A stretch of DNA of 64,000 bases from assembly GCF_900637545.1 (NCBI RefSeq), contig NZ_LR134376.1:129501-193500 (forward strand), read 5' to 3'. The notes beneath the pieces are model-generated. The model ran no database searches. It was not told the DNA's origin and was given only the letters and a program-made list of their open reading frames with translations. A program made the translations under genes and the position numbers. This document shows, piece by piece, positions 19,193 through 29,383 of this stretch. The DNA comes from Aeromonas encheleia (GTDB lineage: Bacteria; Pseudomonadota; Gammaproteobacteria; Enterobacterales; Aeromonadaceae). The first letter of the stretch is position 1. Each line of letters opens with the position of its first letter.

Positions 19193-19221
19193 TTGTGTCA
19201 TGTCGGGGCTTTCGGTAAATT
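19193..19221 (+). promoter_or_regulatory. tRNA-Pro promoter with GC-rich discriminator
   Basis: TTGTGT (19193-19198), a 17-bp spacer and TAAATT (19216-19221), followed by CTCGCCCCGC before the tRNA. The GC-rich discriminator is typical of stringently controlled stable RNA promoters. Confidence 0.6.
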
Positions 19222-19237
19222 CTCGCCCCGCAGACAT

Positions 19238-19356
<119 letters not shown>

Positions 19357-19521
19357 TATACCCCGGTTCTGTGGGGCATCTCTTCTGGATAGCCTCTTCA
19401 AATTGCCCTCCCTCTCTCAGTGCATTCCCCCTCATGCAACGACATATCCCTCGGGATGGTCACGGGCATCTGGTCCCATCCCCTTGCGCCAGGCACTCTG
19501 CTCTTCCACGGCCTTCGCCAG

Positions 19522-19646
19522 CGCCAGACCCTCGTCGGCGGTCTGCTGGACATGCCGTTGGGCATTCGCGTCATAGCTTCGACCCACATCGACCTAGACG
19601 CTGCCATCGAGGTGGGCGATTCCGCGAGGCGCCGTATGACCGCCTG
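19522..19646 (+). pseudogene. Fragment of a sigma-54 activator AAA+ domain, frameshifted
   Basis: One frame reads GIRVIASTHIDLDAAIEVG and the next frame continues GRFREAPYDRL after a shift near 19613. Together these match the conserved VRVIAATH-DLE-AI-EGRFREDLYYRL block of NtrC-type enhancer-binding proteins. RQTLVGG upstream fits the region before it. No Walker A, GAFTGA or DNA-binding domain is preserved. The length and damage show that it is a remnant. Confidence 0.65.
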
Positions 19647-19858
19647 ATTTCTATGGCCTGCCAGTCGACGATACTGGCCAGCTCGAAATTCCGCGCACCG
19701 GCCGCTCGACGAGCGGCATGGGGCAGACTCGCAAGCCGAATCTAGGGCCGGTGCCGCCTCAGGCACCGGAACCCGCTGTACCAATAGCGAGACAGTGTGC
19801 GCCAGGCTCGGTTGGTTCAGTTATCAACGACTTGCGGTCAGCCACGACCAGTCGGGCG

Positions 19859-19883
19859 TGTCAGCTGTCTCATCCCTGTGACA
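19859..19883 (+). promoter_or_regulatory. Possible activator-binding dyad
   Basis: TGTCA (19859-19863) and TGACA (19879-19883) form an inverted pair 20 bp apart, about 90 bp upstream of the start expected from the sigma-54 promoter. That position and symmetry suit an enhancer-binding protein site. A second GTCAGC at about 19838 repeats part of the motif. Confidence 0.4.
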
Positions 19884-19934
19884 GGTCCTCGTTTCAGTGG
19901 CTCGTAAGTCATTGTTTTTCCACACCACACCCAT

Positions 19935-19950
19935 CGGCACAGGGCTTGCT
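19935..19950 (+). promoter_or_regulatory. Sigma-54-type promoter of the island gene
   Basis: CGGCAC, 5 nt (AGGGC), then TTGCT differs from TGGCAC-N5-TTGC(A/T) at one position. It lies 96 bp upstream of the ATG at 20046, giving a leader of about 85 nt. Confidence 0.55.
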
Positions 19951-20045
19951 ATCAAGGTCTCGTCATGACGACCGGCGGTTGCAGGTGATCGTGTCGATCG
20001 GCGCCACCCGGCCACACAAGGAAAGACGTCAAAGGAGACATCGAT

Positions 20046-23024
20046 ATGTTAGTCAATAAACGATGGATGACGACGCTGGGAGCCCTGCTCACGCTAGGGC
20101 TGCTCGGCGCGACGCCGGTGCAAGCCGCTGACCCCGTTGGGGTGCAGACCACCTTGGAGGGATGCCGCAAAGACGCGGGCTTCACCTTCCCCGATGGCGG
20201 TCCCTACATTTGCCCCGACACTGACTACACCACCGGCAACCTCGGCAAGACGTGGAACGAACTCGACCTCGTTCCTTACCGCATCACGCTGCAGGCCGGC
20301 AACTCAGCCCCTGCCAACCAGACATACACCCTTGGCGTGGTGCTGGACAACGAGGATGCAAGCCGCCCCGGATATGACATCCTGTCGACCCCGGTGCTGA
20401 ACCTGGCCAAGTCGAGCGCGTCCTGCCAAGCTGTCCAGTCGACGGCGCAAACACCTAAGGCGCCCGGCGTCGGTGGAACCGACGTCTCTATTTACCGGCT
20501 GATCACGGTCACACAGGCGGAAAACACCACCTGCGTCTACGACTACTACGGCCGACTGGCTCTGGGTTCGCACCTGTTCCCGGGCTCGTCGCTGCACGCC
20601 AATCTCCTGGCCGAAGACCTCGGTACGGGCGGCGCTGGCGCACGGGACGTTTCGATCCCCGTCAAGGAGATCGAGCCGCAGGAAATCTCCAAGACGATGA
20701 CCGCGCACCAGGGGTCGGAGCAGACCTGGAATATCTCCAAGGGAACCGAAGATACGTTGGACTTCGGCAACGTCTGCCGCAGTGACGCGCCAGAGTCTCT
20801 TCCCGTCCAGATCACTGTCACCTGGACCAAGGCGGAGGTTATCGGCGGCAAGGTTGCGGTCAACATAGTGCTGAACGCGAAGAATCCGGCCGCGCGCACT
20901 ATCACCATCGACTTGACGGACAAGCTGTACAAGGGCTCGAACAACTCTGGAGCCTTGCTCGGCACCTTCAACAAGGGTCCGTTCGATCTCGCTGCCGGCT
21001 TCAACGGCATGGTCGCCGAATTCACAGAGGAATTCGATGCGGCGACGGCGGGCAAGGTCGGTGACTGGTTGCACAACGAGGTGTCAGGGACCTATACGGA
21101 TAAGGCAACTGGCATCCCGGTCCCGGGCACGACGACGGCGGTTGCGGACGCACAGATCCAGCAGGGTGCGGTCACTAATGCCTCGACGACCATCAAGGAC
21201 GTGGAGGACATCGACGGCGTGGGCCTGATGTATGCAGTCGGGGCTCCGTCGTTTGGCGGCTTCCTGGATGGCTACCTCGCGGATACGCAGACTGACGGCG
21301 TGGTCACCTGGGAGGCGACCGGCCTGACAGACGGTGGCTCCATCACCTTCGACAAGGAGGTTTACCTCGACGATCCGAAGCGCGTCACGACGGGCATGCT
21401 GAGCGATATCGCCTATCTGTCCGCCTCGGACGGGTTCATTGCCCAGACCGATCAATTGCAGATACCCATCGCCTCGTCGGTGAAGGCCAAGCTCACTATC
21501 CAGAAGAGCATCCCGAGCTTCCTGGATACGGGCGAAAAACTCGAGGTGACGTTCCACATCACCCGCGCGGATGATCCGACGTTCAGCAAGACGAAGGTCA
21601 TCACCTTTACCGGTGGTGGCGCGACGACAGAGTCCGTCACGGCGTGGGGCCTGGTGCCCGATCTCTACTACGTCGAGGAGCAGGGCAACATGTTCTTCGC
21701 CGCAGGCAGCGACACGGGTGAGCCCGCCAATCTGGTCGACAAGCGCGATCCAGCCGTGTACCCGAACCCCAGGCCGGTAGATCTCCGTCTCGAGGAGGGC
21801 ATTGCCACGCATTGCGCGGCGACTGCCGACTTCCAGAATGAACCAGGGGATCGCCTTGCCTTGGCGCAGGTGCAGAAGACCACCGAGCCGCTACTCGAAA
21901 GCTCGGACGACGACTATGACTGGACCTTCAGTCTGTATGGTCCGGGCGGTGGCTTGCTGAGCACGCAAGTGGTTGGCGCCGGTGCAGGCTACGGCATGTT
22001 CCAGGGGGCGGGCGGCGACTTGGAGCTGCTGGCCGAGGGCACCTACACAGTCGTGGAGACGACCAAGACGGGTTGGGACCTGATCTCGGCCGATCCGGAC
22101 TCGGTTCCGAAGGACCAGATCTGCGACTTTACGGTTGACTACCCCGAGGATATTGGCAAGACGTTCTCTTGCTCGTTCCTGAACCGCAAGCTCGGCAGGG
22201 CGCAAGTCCTCAAGACCATGAACGGCCTCCCCGACCTGGGCAGCTACTCGTTCATCTTCGTGCTGCGGCAGGGTGCCACACCCTCGGTTAACGGCCTGAC
22301 CCTCGAGTCTATGTCGGCCAATACCGGGAACGGCGGCACTCTGGCGTTTACGACGGCGCTCGTCCCGAACCAGATCTATCAGATCTGCGAGATCATGCTG
22401 CCGGGGTGGCTCAGCAACTTCGGGACCTTCGTTCCGAATGCGTTCATGCCGCCGGATGGAGTGGTCATCAACCCGAATGTCGACAACAGTATTCTCTGTG
22501 GCAATTTCTCGGTTGGCCCGGGTGAGACGAAGGTGTTCACGATCGACAACACCCAGCCCCCGGGTGGCCGCGCGTTGACCATCGGCTACTGGAGGAACTG
22601 GGCGTCCTGTGCCAAATCCAACGGCAAGCAAGAACCCGTGCTTGATCAGACGCTGGCATCCTTTGCCGGTGGTGGGGTCTACATAGGTAACCTGTTCGTG
22701 GATACCTGCCAGGAAGCGGTACGCATCCTGAGCAAGCAGGACGTCGGGACCGGCAAGCAGAAATCGAGTGATCCGGCGTTCAACATGGCAGCGCAACTGC
22801 TTGCAGCCATGCTGAACGTGCAAGCCGGGGCCGGCCAGTGCCCGAACGCAGTCACGGCTATGGTCGCGGGCCAGGCCATTCTCAATGGACCGCCGCCTAG
22901 CTATGCGGTGAACTTCACCGGGATGGGTGATTATCCGAAGAAGGGCCAGTTCGCGACCGAGGCGAACAACCTCGCCACGACGCTGGATCAGTACAACAAC
23001 AACTACCTGTGCACAGGACCGTAA
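20046..23024 (+). CDS. Large secreted protein with SpaA/Cna-B-like domains and a GYWRNW C-terminal domain
   Basis: A 992-aa exported protein. Residues 1-27 form a Sec signal peptide (cleavage at VQA before ADPV). Residues 28-475 are mostly beta-rich with no recognised family, with four or more Cys in the first 170 residues. Three prealbumin-like repeats follow at about 480-600, 605-713 and 718-835. Each has an early Lys (TIQKS, QVQKT, QVLKT) and a late Glu (YYVEEQ, TYTVVETT, YQICEIM), the pair that forms isopeptide bonds in some Cna-B/SpaA domains. The C-terminal domain (842-992) begins LTIGYWRNW and contains C855, C888, C932 and C989. There is no LPXTG, PEP-CTERM or transmembrane anchor. The ribosome site AAGGAG is about 9 nt before the ATG. 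Surface or matrix function is inferred. Confidence 0.8.
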   Translation: MLVNKRWMTTLGALLTLGLLGATPVQAADPVGVQTTLEGCRKDAGFTFPDGGPYICPDTDYTTGNLGKTWNELDLVPYRITLQAGNSAPANQTYTLGVVLDNEDASRPGYDILSTPVLNLAKSSASCQAVQSTAQTPKAPGVGGTDVSIYRLITVTQAENTTCVYDYYGRLALGSHLFPGSSLHANLLAEDLGTGGAGARDVSIPVKEIEPQEISKTMTAHQGSEQTWNISKGTEDTLDFGNVCRSDAPESLPVQITVTWTKAEVIGGKVAVNIVLNAKNPAARTITIDLTDKLYKGSNNSGALLGTFNKGPFDLAAGFNGMVAEFTEEFDAATAGKVGDWLHNEVSGTYTDKATGIPVPGTTTAVADAQIQQGAVTNASTTIKDVEDIDGVGLMYAVGAPSFGGFLDGYLADTQTDGVVTWEATGLTDGGSITFDKEVYLDDPKRVTTGMLSDIAYLSASDGFIAQTDQLQIPIASSVKAKLTIQKSIPSFLDTGEKLEVTFHITRADDPTFSKTKVITFTGGGATTESVTAWGLVPDLYYVEEQGNMFFAAGSDTGEPANLVDKRDPAVYPNPRPVDLRLEEGIATHCAATADFQNEPGDRLALAQVQKTTEPLLESSDDDYDWTFSLYGPGGGLLSTQVVGAGAGYGMFQGAGGDLELLAEGTYTVVETTKTGWDLISADPDSVPKDQICDFTVDYPEDIGKTFSCSFLNRKLGRAQVLKTMNGLPDLGSYSFIFVLRQGATPSVNGLTLESMSANTGNGGTLAFTTALVPNQIYQICEIMLPGWLSNFGTFVPNAFMPPDGVVINPNVDNSILCGNFSVGPGETKVFTIDNTQPPGGRALTIGYWRNWASCAKSNGKQEPVLDQTLASFAGGGVYIGNLFVDTCQEAVRILSKQDVGTGKQKSSDPAFNMAAQLLAAMLNVQAGAGQCPNAVTAMVAGQAILNGPPPSYAVNFTGMGDYPKKGQFATEANNLATTLDQYNNNYLCTGP

Positions 23025-23052
23025 CGGCGTAACACCGTTGCATCCAACCGAA

Positions 23053-23080
23053 GGGCCCGGCGCAAGCCGGGCCCTCTTCT
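23053..23080 (+). terminator. Terminator of the island gene
   Basis: GGGCCCGG (23053-23060) and CCGGGCCC (23067-23074) with a 6-nt loop, followed by TCTTCTT. It lies 28 bp after the stop. Confidence 0.8.
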
Positions 23081-23718
23081 TATGTCTGGCGACGTGGAAT
23101 CCTCAGCGAAGGTCACTTGCGCTTGGCTGCAAACCGGCGGTGACCCTGCTGCACGCGTTCGATTCATTACCCACCCTGTCCACCGTGCTAGTCGGCATGT
23201 ACCAGCGAGTCAGCCACGCCTGCGTCGGTGGTGGCCGTGGTGCCAGTCAGCACACAGTTGCACTCCGGGGTACAGTATTCCCGTGATAGCCACCTTGAAT
23301 GGTGTTCCCTGATTTTTGCGGTCATGCAGTTCTCTTCTGTTCACTGCCTGCGTCGTCGTTAGTTCAGTGAGCCAAGTCTTCCCGCTTGCGACGGGCTGTT
23401 CCCGTCAGCCGCTATCCTCGTTTGGCCATTGGCAGGGGCTGCCTTGTTACCCGCAGAGAGAGCCGACCCGCTCCGCCCACAGGCCATGGCTGGGCGGATC
23501 CTGGCTGGGCCTGGACCCCGCATACTGCTGATGCCCCGACACCCCGATGCTGATGGTGTGGCTGGTGGCAAGCTCTGCGACGCGCTAGTCCGAAGGCAAG
23601 CATTGGCGTCATGGCGGTGCGGTGCAGATCGTGCGGAGTCCAATGGGGGATGATGTAGTCGTCACGCCAGGACTCGTGCAGGTTTTGTTCGGGACTGAGA
23701 GGACTAAGGTGCGGATAC
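23081..23718. other. Non-coding or decayed right part of the island
   Basis: About 640 bp without a convincing gene. ORFs on both strands are short, low-complexity and lack ribosome sites. GTTCGGGAC at 23687-23695 and GGTGCGGAT at 23709-23717 look like a degraded tRNA-Pro 3' half leading into the right repeat. Confidence 0.5.
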
Positions 23719-23774
23719 TCTCACACCGACCAGATTAGAGAAGGCCGCTCCATAAGCGGCCTTTTCGTATCTGA
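23719..23774 (+). repeat. Right direct repeat of the tRNA island (attR-like)
   Basis: CTCTCACACCGACCAGATTA followed by a copy of the tRNA terminator and CGTATCTGA. It is a second copy of 19301-19356. Confidence 0.8.
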
Positions 23775-23826
23775 AGTTTGCCTGATGCCTTCGGCAGGGT
23801 GGGGGCTCAGGCCCCGAACGCCGGCC

Positions 23827-23853
23827 ATTAAAAGGGCCACCGCTCGGTGGCCC
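23827..23853 (-). terminator. Minus-strand terminator beyond the AbiTii-like gene
   Basis: GGGCCACC (23834-23841) and GGTGGCCC (23846-23853) form an 8-bp stem with a 4-nt loop. Read on the minus strand it is followed by TTTTAAT. It can end transcription coming from 24477. Confidence 0.65.
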
Positions 23854-23884
23854 AGGGGTGGAGTCTGATCCTGACTCCGGCACT

Positions 23885-23965
23885 CTAGATTGTGGCAATC
23901 TCGTTGTGGGTCTTGTCGATGCTGCCCTCCTTGCGCCCGGGGCGCTTAATCAGATATGCCAGTGT
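23885..23965 (-). pseudogene. Possible remnant of a recombinase or HTH protein C-terminus
   Basis: The frame ending at TAG 23885-23887 reads LIKRPGRKEGSIDKTHNEIA then TI. GRKEGSxDKxHxEI resembles the short linker before the HTH of serine resolvases. The segment stops before any HTH and partly overlaps the end of the AbiTii-like gene in another frame. The similarity is short and could be chance. Confidence 0.2.
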
Positions 23966-24477
23966 TGATGGCGCAATGCCTTGAAGCCGTGCTGAGTTTG
24001 CAGAGCCGCATGCTTGGGGTACTCACTAATGAAATGTTCGATTCCCTCCATCAGTTGTAGACGCAACGAAGACACGGGCTCATGCCAGGCTTGCAGGCAG
24101 AGATGGCCGGGGATCAACTGCTCTTGATACTCTTCCAGCAGTTGTTCTGGCCAAGGTTCGATACCGGAATCGTGTCGCAGTAGATAATGGGCGGCGGGCT
24201 CACGGGCATAGATGAACTGAACTTGGGCCAAGTCGCGTTGGCTTAGCGTTTGACTGCCGATGTGGCAAGTCAGATATTTTCCCGTCTTCAGATCCAAGAA
24301 GTGACCGCGTTGCCGACAGGCTATGATGCGATACCAAGGCAAGGGCGAACAGAGAGAATACCCTTCCAGCTCCTGTTCCAACCAGTGGCGACACTCGGGC
24401 GTATGTACCTCGTCGAGCAGGAGCTCGATCTGTGTCAGCAAGGCTCTGGATGGTTTGGTAGCCAGCATCGCGCTCAT
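23950..24477 (-). CDS. AbiTii-like domain protein
   Basis: A 175-aa protein whose N-terminal half resembles the AbiTii domain of abortive-infection proteins: LLTQIELLLDEVHTPECRHW, then LEQELEGYS, LPWYRI and RQRGHFLDL follow the usual ELxGY-LPxYR-GHF order. The C-terminal half (LIPGHLCLQAWHEPVSSL onward) is not recognised. GGAGGAG 8 nt before ATG 24477 sets the start. It is AT-richer than the neighbouring housekeeping genes and lies just outside the tRNA island, which suggests acquisition. A defence role is inferred from the domain name only. Confidence 0.55.
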   Translation of the reverse strand: MSAMLATKPSRALLTQIELLLDEVHTPECRHWLEQELEGYSLCSPLPWYRIIACRQRGHFLDLKTGKYLTCHIGSQTLSQRDLAQVQFIYAREPAAHYLLRHDSGIEPWPEQLLEEYQEQLIPGHLCLQAWHEPVSSLRLQLMEGIEHFISEYPKHAALQTQHGFKALRHQHWHI

Positions 24478-24600
24478 CGTCTGCACTCCTCCCTCTGCAC
24501 ACAATCCCGACTTTCAGTATGGACCCTGGGTGGCGGCGGGGGTAACAATTCTAATGATTAAAATCGGCTTAGAAGTGCAGTTTTTATGCAATAACGGCCA

Positions 24601-25065
24601 TTAGCCGACCAGGTAGGTGCCGGTGCCGAAGGCGATGTGGGTGCCTTCCTCGTTGTGCAGCTCCATGCGGGCAACGGCCACCTTGCTGCCGGCGCGGATG
24701 ATGTGGGCGGTGGCGATAAACTCGTTGCCGCGGCCGGGCCGCAGATAGTCGACCCGCAGATCTATGGTGCCTAGGCGGGAGAAGCGCTCCTTGAGATAGC
24801 TGGGGGAGAAGTCTTCCAGTTCGTCGATGCAGGAGGCCGCGACTATCATGCCACCCGCCACGTCCAGCAGGCTGGCGGTGACGCCGCCGTGCAAGATGTT
24901 GTGGAAGGGGTTGCCGATGAGTTTGTCCTCCATCTTGATGCGCAGCTCCACCTTGTCGAAGTCGTAGTGGGTCACCTGCATGCCGATCAGCTTGTTGAAC
25001 GGCATCCGTTCGGCGAACAGGTTGGCGATACCACTGAGCGCCATCTTCTTCAGCATCTGTTTCAT
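24601..25065 (-). CDS. yigI: Hotdog-fold thioesterase, YigI-like
   Basis: A 154-aa single-hotdog protein of the PaaI/YigI type. GNPFHNILHGGVTASLLDVAGG is the signature, with the HGG loop and catalytic-type Asp, then RVDYLRPG and AFGTGTYLVG at the C-terminus. It would hydrolyse acyl-CoA thioesters. It is divergent from recQ, as in the E. coli pldA-recQ-yigI neighbourhood, which supports the name. Confidence 0.82.
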   Translation of the reverse strand: MKQMLKKMALSGIANLFAERMPFNKLIGMQVTHYDFDKVELRIKMEDKLIGNPFHNILHGGVTASLLDVAGGMIVAASCIDELEDFSPSYLKERFSRLGTIDLRVDYLRPGRGNEFIATAHIIRAGSKVAVARMELHNEEGTHIAFGTGTYLVG

Positions 25066-25198
25066 TCCCTGAGCCCAATCCCTGGCGCTAAAGCCGAGTA
25101 AAAACTCCAGCCAGTCTGCAACACTTCCTTAACAGTCGCAATGGCAGGTTTATTGTGAGCGGCGGCTGCTTTAGAATGGCGACCCCAAAGGAGAGCCC

Positions 25199-27034
<1,836 letters not shown>

Positions 27035-27057
27035 ACGGCCGGTTCGCCGCCGGCCGT
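27035..27057 (+). terminator. Hairpin directly after recQ
   Basis: ACGGCCGG (27035-27042) and CCGGCCGT (27050-27057) form an 8-bp stem with a 7-nt loop, starting at the base after the recQ stop. A pyrimidine-rich but not T-only stretch follows. Confidence 0.5.
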
Positions 27058-27077
27058 GGCTTCTTCCCGGTTCCCCG

Positions 27078-27380
27078 TTATTTCAGGCTGGCGTAGTAGG
27101 CCGCCAGGTTGTCCATGTCCGCCTCGGTGAGCGCGGCCATGAAGGGGGCCATCATGGGATCCTGGCGCTTGCCCTCCTTGAAGGCCTTCAGCTGCTTGAC
27201 CAGATAGGGGGCATTCTGGCCCGCCAGATTGGGATAGACGGGTACGCTGGCCTTGCCCTCAGGCCCGTGGCAGGCGGCGCACAGGGCGGCCTTCGCCTTG
27301 CCCGCGTCCACATCGGCCGCCCTGGCGTGCTGACCCCAGGCCAGCGCCAGCAGGGGCAGGACATACAGCCATTTTTGCAT
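27078..27380 (-). CDS. Periplasmic class I cytochrome c (c553-like)
   Basis: A 100-aa precursor. The signal peptide is [20 protein letters not shown] then AA, and the mature protein begins DVDAGK. The heme motif is CAACH (C34, C37, H38) and the axial Met is in the [11 protein letters not shown] region. [20 protein letters not shown] and [11 protein letters not shown] match small electron-carrier cytochromes of this type. GAGG 8 nt before ATG 27380 sets the start. Its redox partner is not encoded nearby. Confidence 0.88.
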   Translation of the reverse strand: MQKWLYVLPLLALAWGQHARAADVDAGKAKAALCAACHGPEGKASVPVYPNLAGQNAPYLVKQLKAFKEGKRQDPMMAPFMAALTEADMDNLAAYYASLK

Positions 27381-27413
27381 CTTCTTTTCCTCGATTTGAA
27401 ATAGAACACAGTC

Positions 27414-27438
27414 CCGTTGGCCTGACGCAGGCCAACGG
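27414..27438. promoter_or_regulatory. 10-bp palindrome between the cytochrome c and selO genes
   Basis: CCGTTGGCCT and AGGCCAACGG flank a 5-nt centre. It lies in the divergent spacer just before TATAAA (27442-27447), a likely -10 for selO, so it could be an operator. Confidence 0.45.
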
Positions 27439-27471
27439 CGGTATAAAAGAGTGACACGAGCATACGCAGGG

Positions 27472-28914
27472 ATGAACCACGCCACCATGAAGCTGATCAA
27501 CACTTTCGCCACCGAACTGCCCTGGGCCTGCGAGCCGGTGGCCCCCCAGCCCCTGCACAACGCCAGGCTGCTGCACCTCAACCAGGATCTGCTGCGCGAG
27601 CTGGGGTTGGCGGACGTCAGCGCGGCCGACTGGCTCGCCTGCTGCGGCCAGGGCCGGCCGCTGCCGGGCATGATGCCGGTGGCCCAGGTCTATGCGGGTC
27701 ATCAGTTCGGCGGCTACAGCCCGCGCCTCGGTGATGGCCGGGCCCTGCTGCTGGGTGAGCAACAGGCGCCGGACGGCCAGCGCTGGGATCTGCACCTGAA
27801 GGGGGCGGGCAAGACCCCCTTCTCCCGCTTCGGCGACGGTCGCGCCGTGCTGCGCTCCAGCATCCGCGAGTATCTCGCCTCGGAGGCGCTGCATGCCCTC
27901 GGCATCCCCACCACCCGCGCCCTGGTGCTGGTGGGCAGCGACGAGCCCATCTACCGGGAGCAGACCGAGAGCGGAGCGACCGTGTTGCGCACCGCACCGA
28001 GCCACCTGCGTTTCGGCCACTTCGAGTACTTCGCCTGGAGCGGCCAGGGGGAGAAGATCCCGCAGCTCATCGACTATCTGCTGCGCCACCACTTCCCGGA
28101 GCTCAGCAACGGGGCCGAGCTGTTCGCCGAGGTGGTGCGCCGCACCGCGCGGCTCATCGCCAAGTGGCAGGCCGCCGGCTTCTGCCACGGGGTGATGAAC
28201 ACCGACAACATGTCCCTGCTCGGATTGACCCTGGATTACGGCCCCTACGGCTTCATCGACGCCTATGTGCCGGACTTTGTCTGCAACCACTCGGATCCGG
28301 GGGGCCGCTATGCGCTGGATCAGCAGCCGGCGGTCGGTTACTGGAACCTGCAGAAGCTGGCCCAGGCGCTGGCGGATCAGGTGGACGGCGACGCCCTGGC
28401 GGCGGCCCTGGCCCAGTACGAGCATCAGCTGATGCTGCACTATTCGGAGCTGATGCGGGCCCGACTCGGGCTGGAAAGCTGGGAAGAGGAAGACCCGGCC
28501 CTGTTCCGCCAGCTGTTCCAGCTGCTGGCGAGCCAGGGGGTGGACTATCACCTCTTCCTGCGCCGTCTGGGTGGCTTGACCCAACAGGGGGAGTGGCCTG
28601 CCTCCCTGCTGGCGTTGCTGCCGGATCCCGCGCTCTGGCAGGGGTGGCTCGAACTCTATCGGGCGCGGCTGGTCCGCGAAGGCAGTGACGATGGGACCCG
28701 CAAACTGCAAATGGAGGCCGTCAATCCCAAGTATGTGCTGCGCAACGCCCTGGCCCAGCAGGCGATAGACGCCGCCGAGGCGGGCGACATGGCCCCGTTC
28801 GAGCGGCTGTTTGCGGCCCTGCGGCACCCTTATGACGAGCAGCCCGACTACGAGGATCTGGCGACCCCGGTTCCCCAGTGGTATTGCGGCGGTGAGCTCT
28901 CCTGCAGCAGTTGA
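27472..28914 (+). CDS. selO: Protein adenylyltransferase SelO (YdiU)
   Basis: A pseudokinase that transfers AMP from ATP to proteins under redox stress; about 480 aa, as E. coli Ydi[21 protein letters not shown] is the N-terminal signature, [20 protein letters not shown] carries the ATP-binding Lys, [12 protein letters not shown] contains the metal-binding Asn-Asp, and [10 protein letters not shown] follows. The C-terminus is CGGELSCSS; in eukaryotic SelO the corresponding position is selenocysteine, here Cys. I favour ATG 27472; ATG 27487 (MKLINTF) is possible. Confidence 0.93.
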   Translation: MNHATMKLINTFATELPWACEPVAPQPLHNARLLHLNQDLLRELGLADVSAADWLACCGQGRPLPGMMPVAQVYAGHQFGGYSPRLGDGRALLLGEQQAPDGQRWDLHLKGAGKTPFSRFGDGRAVLRSSIREYLASEALHALGIPTTRALVLVGSDEPIYREQTESGATVLRTAPSHLRFGHFEYFAWSGQGEKIPQLIDYLLRHHFPELSNGAELFAEVVRRTARLIAKWQAAGFCHGVMNTDNMSLLGLTLDYGPYGFIDAYVPDFVCNHSDPGGRYALDQQPAVGYWNLQKLAQALADQVDGDALAAALAQYEHQLMLHYSELMRARLGLESWEEEDPALFRQLFQLLASQGVDYHLFLRRLGGLTQQGEWPASLLALLPDPALWQGWLELYRARLVREGSDDGTRKLQMEAVNPKYVLRNALAQQAIDAAEAGDMAPFERLFAALRHPYDEQPDYEDLATPVPQWYCGGELSCSS

Positions 28915-28924
28915 GGAGTATATG

Positions 28925-29212
28925 ATGAGTTGGCGTGTAGCGCAGATAGACACGGAATCAGCGGTGCTGATGCTGGCTTGCCCCGGCCTCTGCTGGGACA
29001 ACTTTCCCAGCCTGGCCGACGCCTTGCTGCAGGAGTGGGAACTCGGAGTGCTGGAGCGGGAGTGGGGAGCGGATCGCCACAGCTGGCTGCTGACATTTGA
29101 GGGAAGCCAGCTCAGGCTGGAGTTCGATCACCACGGCGGCTGCTGGCTGGAGGCGCTGCGCCCGGATGATCGAGAAGTGGTGCTCTGGCTGGGTCGGCAA
29201 CATAGGGTCTGA
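28925..29212 (+). CDS. Small protein of unknown function downstream of selO
   Basis: A 95-aa protein starting MSWRVAQIDTESAVLMLACP, with WLLTFEGSQLRLEFDHHGGC in the middle. It has no signal peptide and no transmembrane segment. It may belong to the DUF3630 group, but I am not certain. GAGGAG 6 nt before ATG 28925 is a good ribosome site, and the 10-bp gap from selO suggests co-transcription. Confidence 0.65.
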   Translation: MSWRVAQIDTESAVLMLACPGLCWDNFPSLADALLQEWELGVLEREWGADRHSWLLTFEGSQLRLEFDHHGGCWLEALRPDDREVVLWLGRQHRV

Positions 29213-29324
29213 GCCCAAGACGCCCAGTGCCTCGGTTGTCGCATCAGGATTGAACTGTCGGCCTGGGATGCATGACGTTGTCCTTCGATGAGCGTTGCCG
29301 CAGGCCGAACCCATAGCATAAGGA

Positions 29325-29352
29325 TTGAACTATCACGCCGGGGGCGTATAAT
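29325..29352 (+). promoter_or_regulatory. Sigma-70 promoter of yhhQ
   Basis: TTGAAC (29325-29330), a 16-bp spacer and a perfect TATAAT (29347-29352). Transcription should begin near 29359, giving a leader of about 64 nt that contains the riboswitch. Confidence 0.75.
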
Positions 29353-29383
29353 CTCGCCCCTCAATTATCGCCAATGGTGGCGG

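Noticed and set aside
19398-19784. 128-codon minus-strand ORF near the tRNA as an integrase remnant
   Set aside because: The translation shows no tyrosine-recombinase motifs (no R-H-R-Y pattern) and overlaps the sigma-54 activator fragment readable on the plus strand.
22571-23024. Sortase (LPXTG) or PEP-CTERM anchor on the 992-aa protein
   Set aside because: The C-terminus is polar (QYNNNYLCTGP) with no LPXTG or PEP motif, no hydrophobic helix and no basic tail.
23687-23732. A second tRNA-Pro gene
   Set aside because: Only a degraded 3' part is present; the D-arm, acceptor 5' strand and anticodon stem are missing. It is the right junction of the island.
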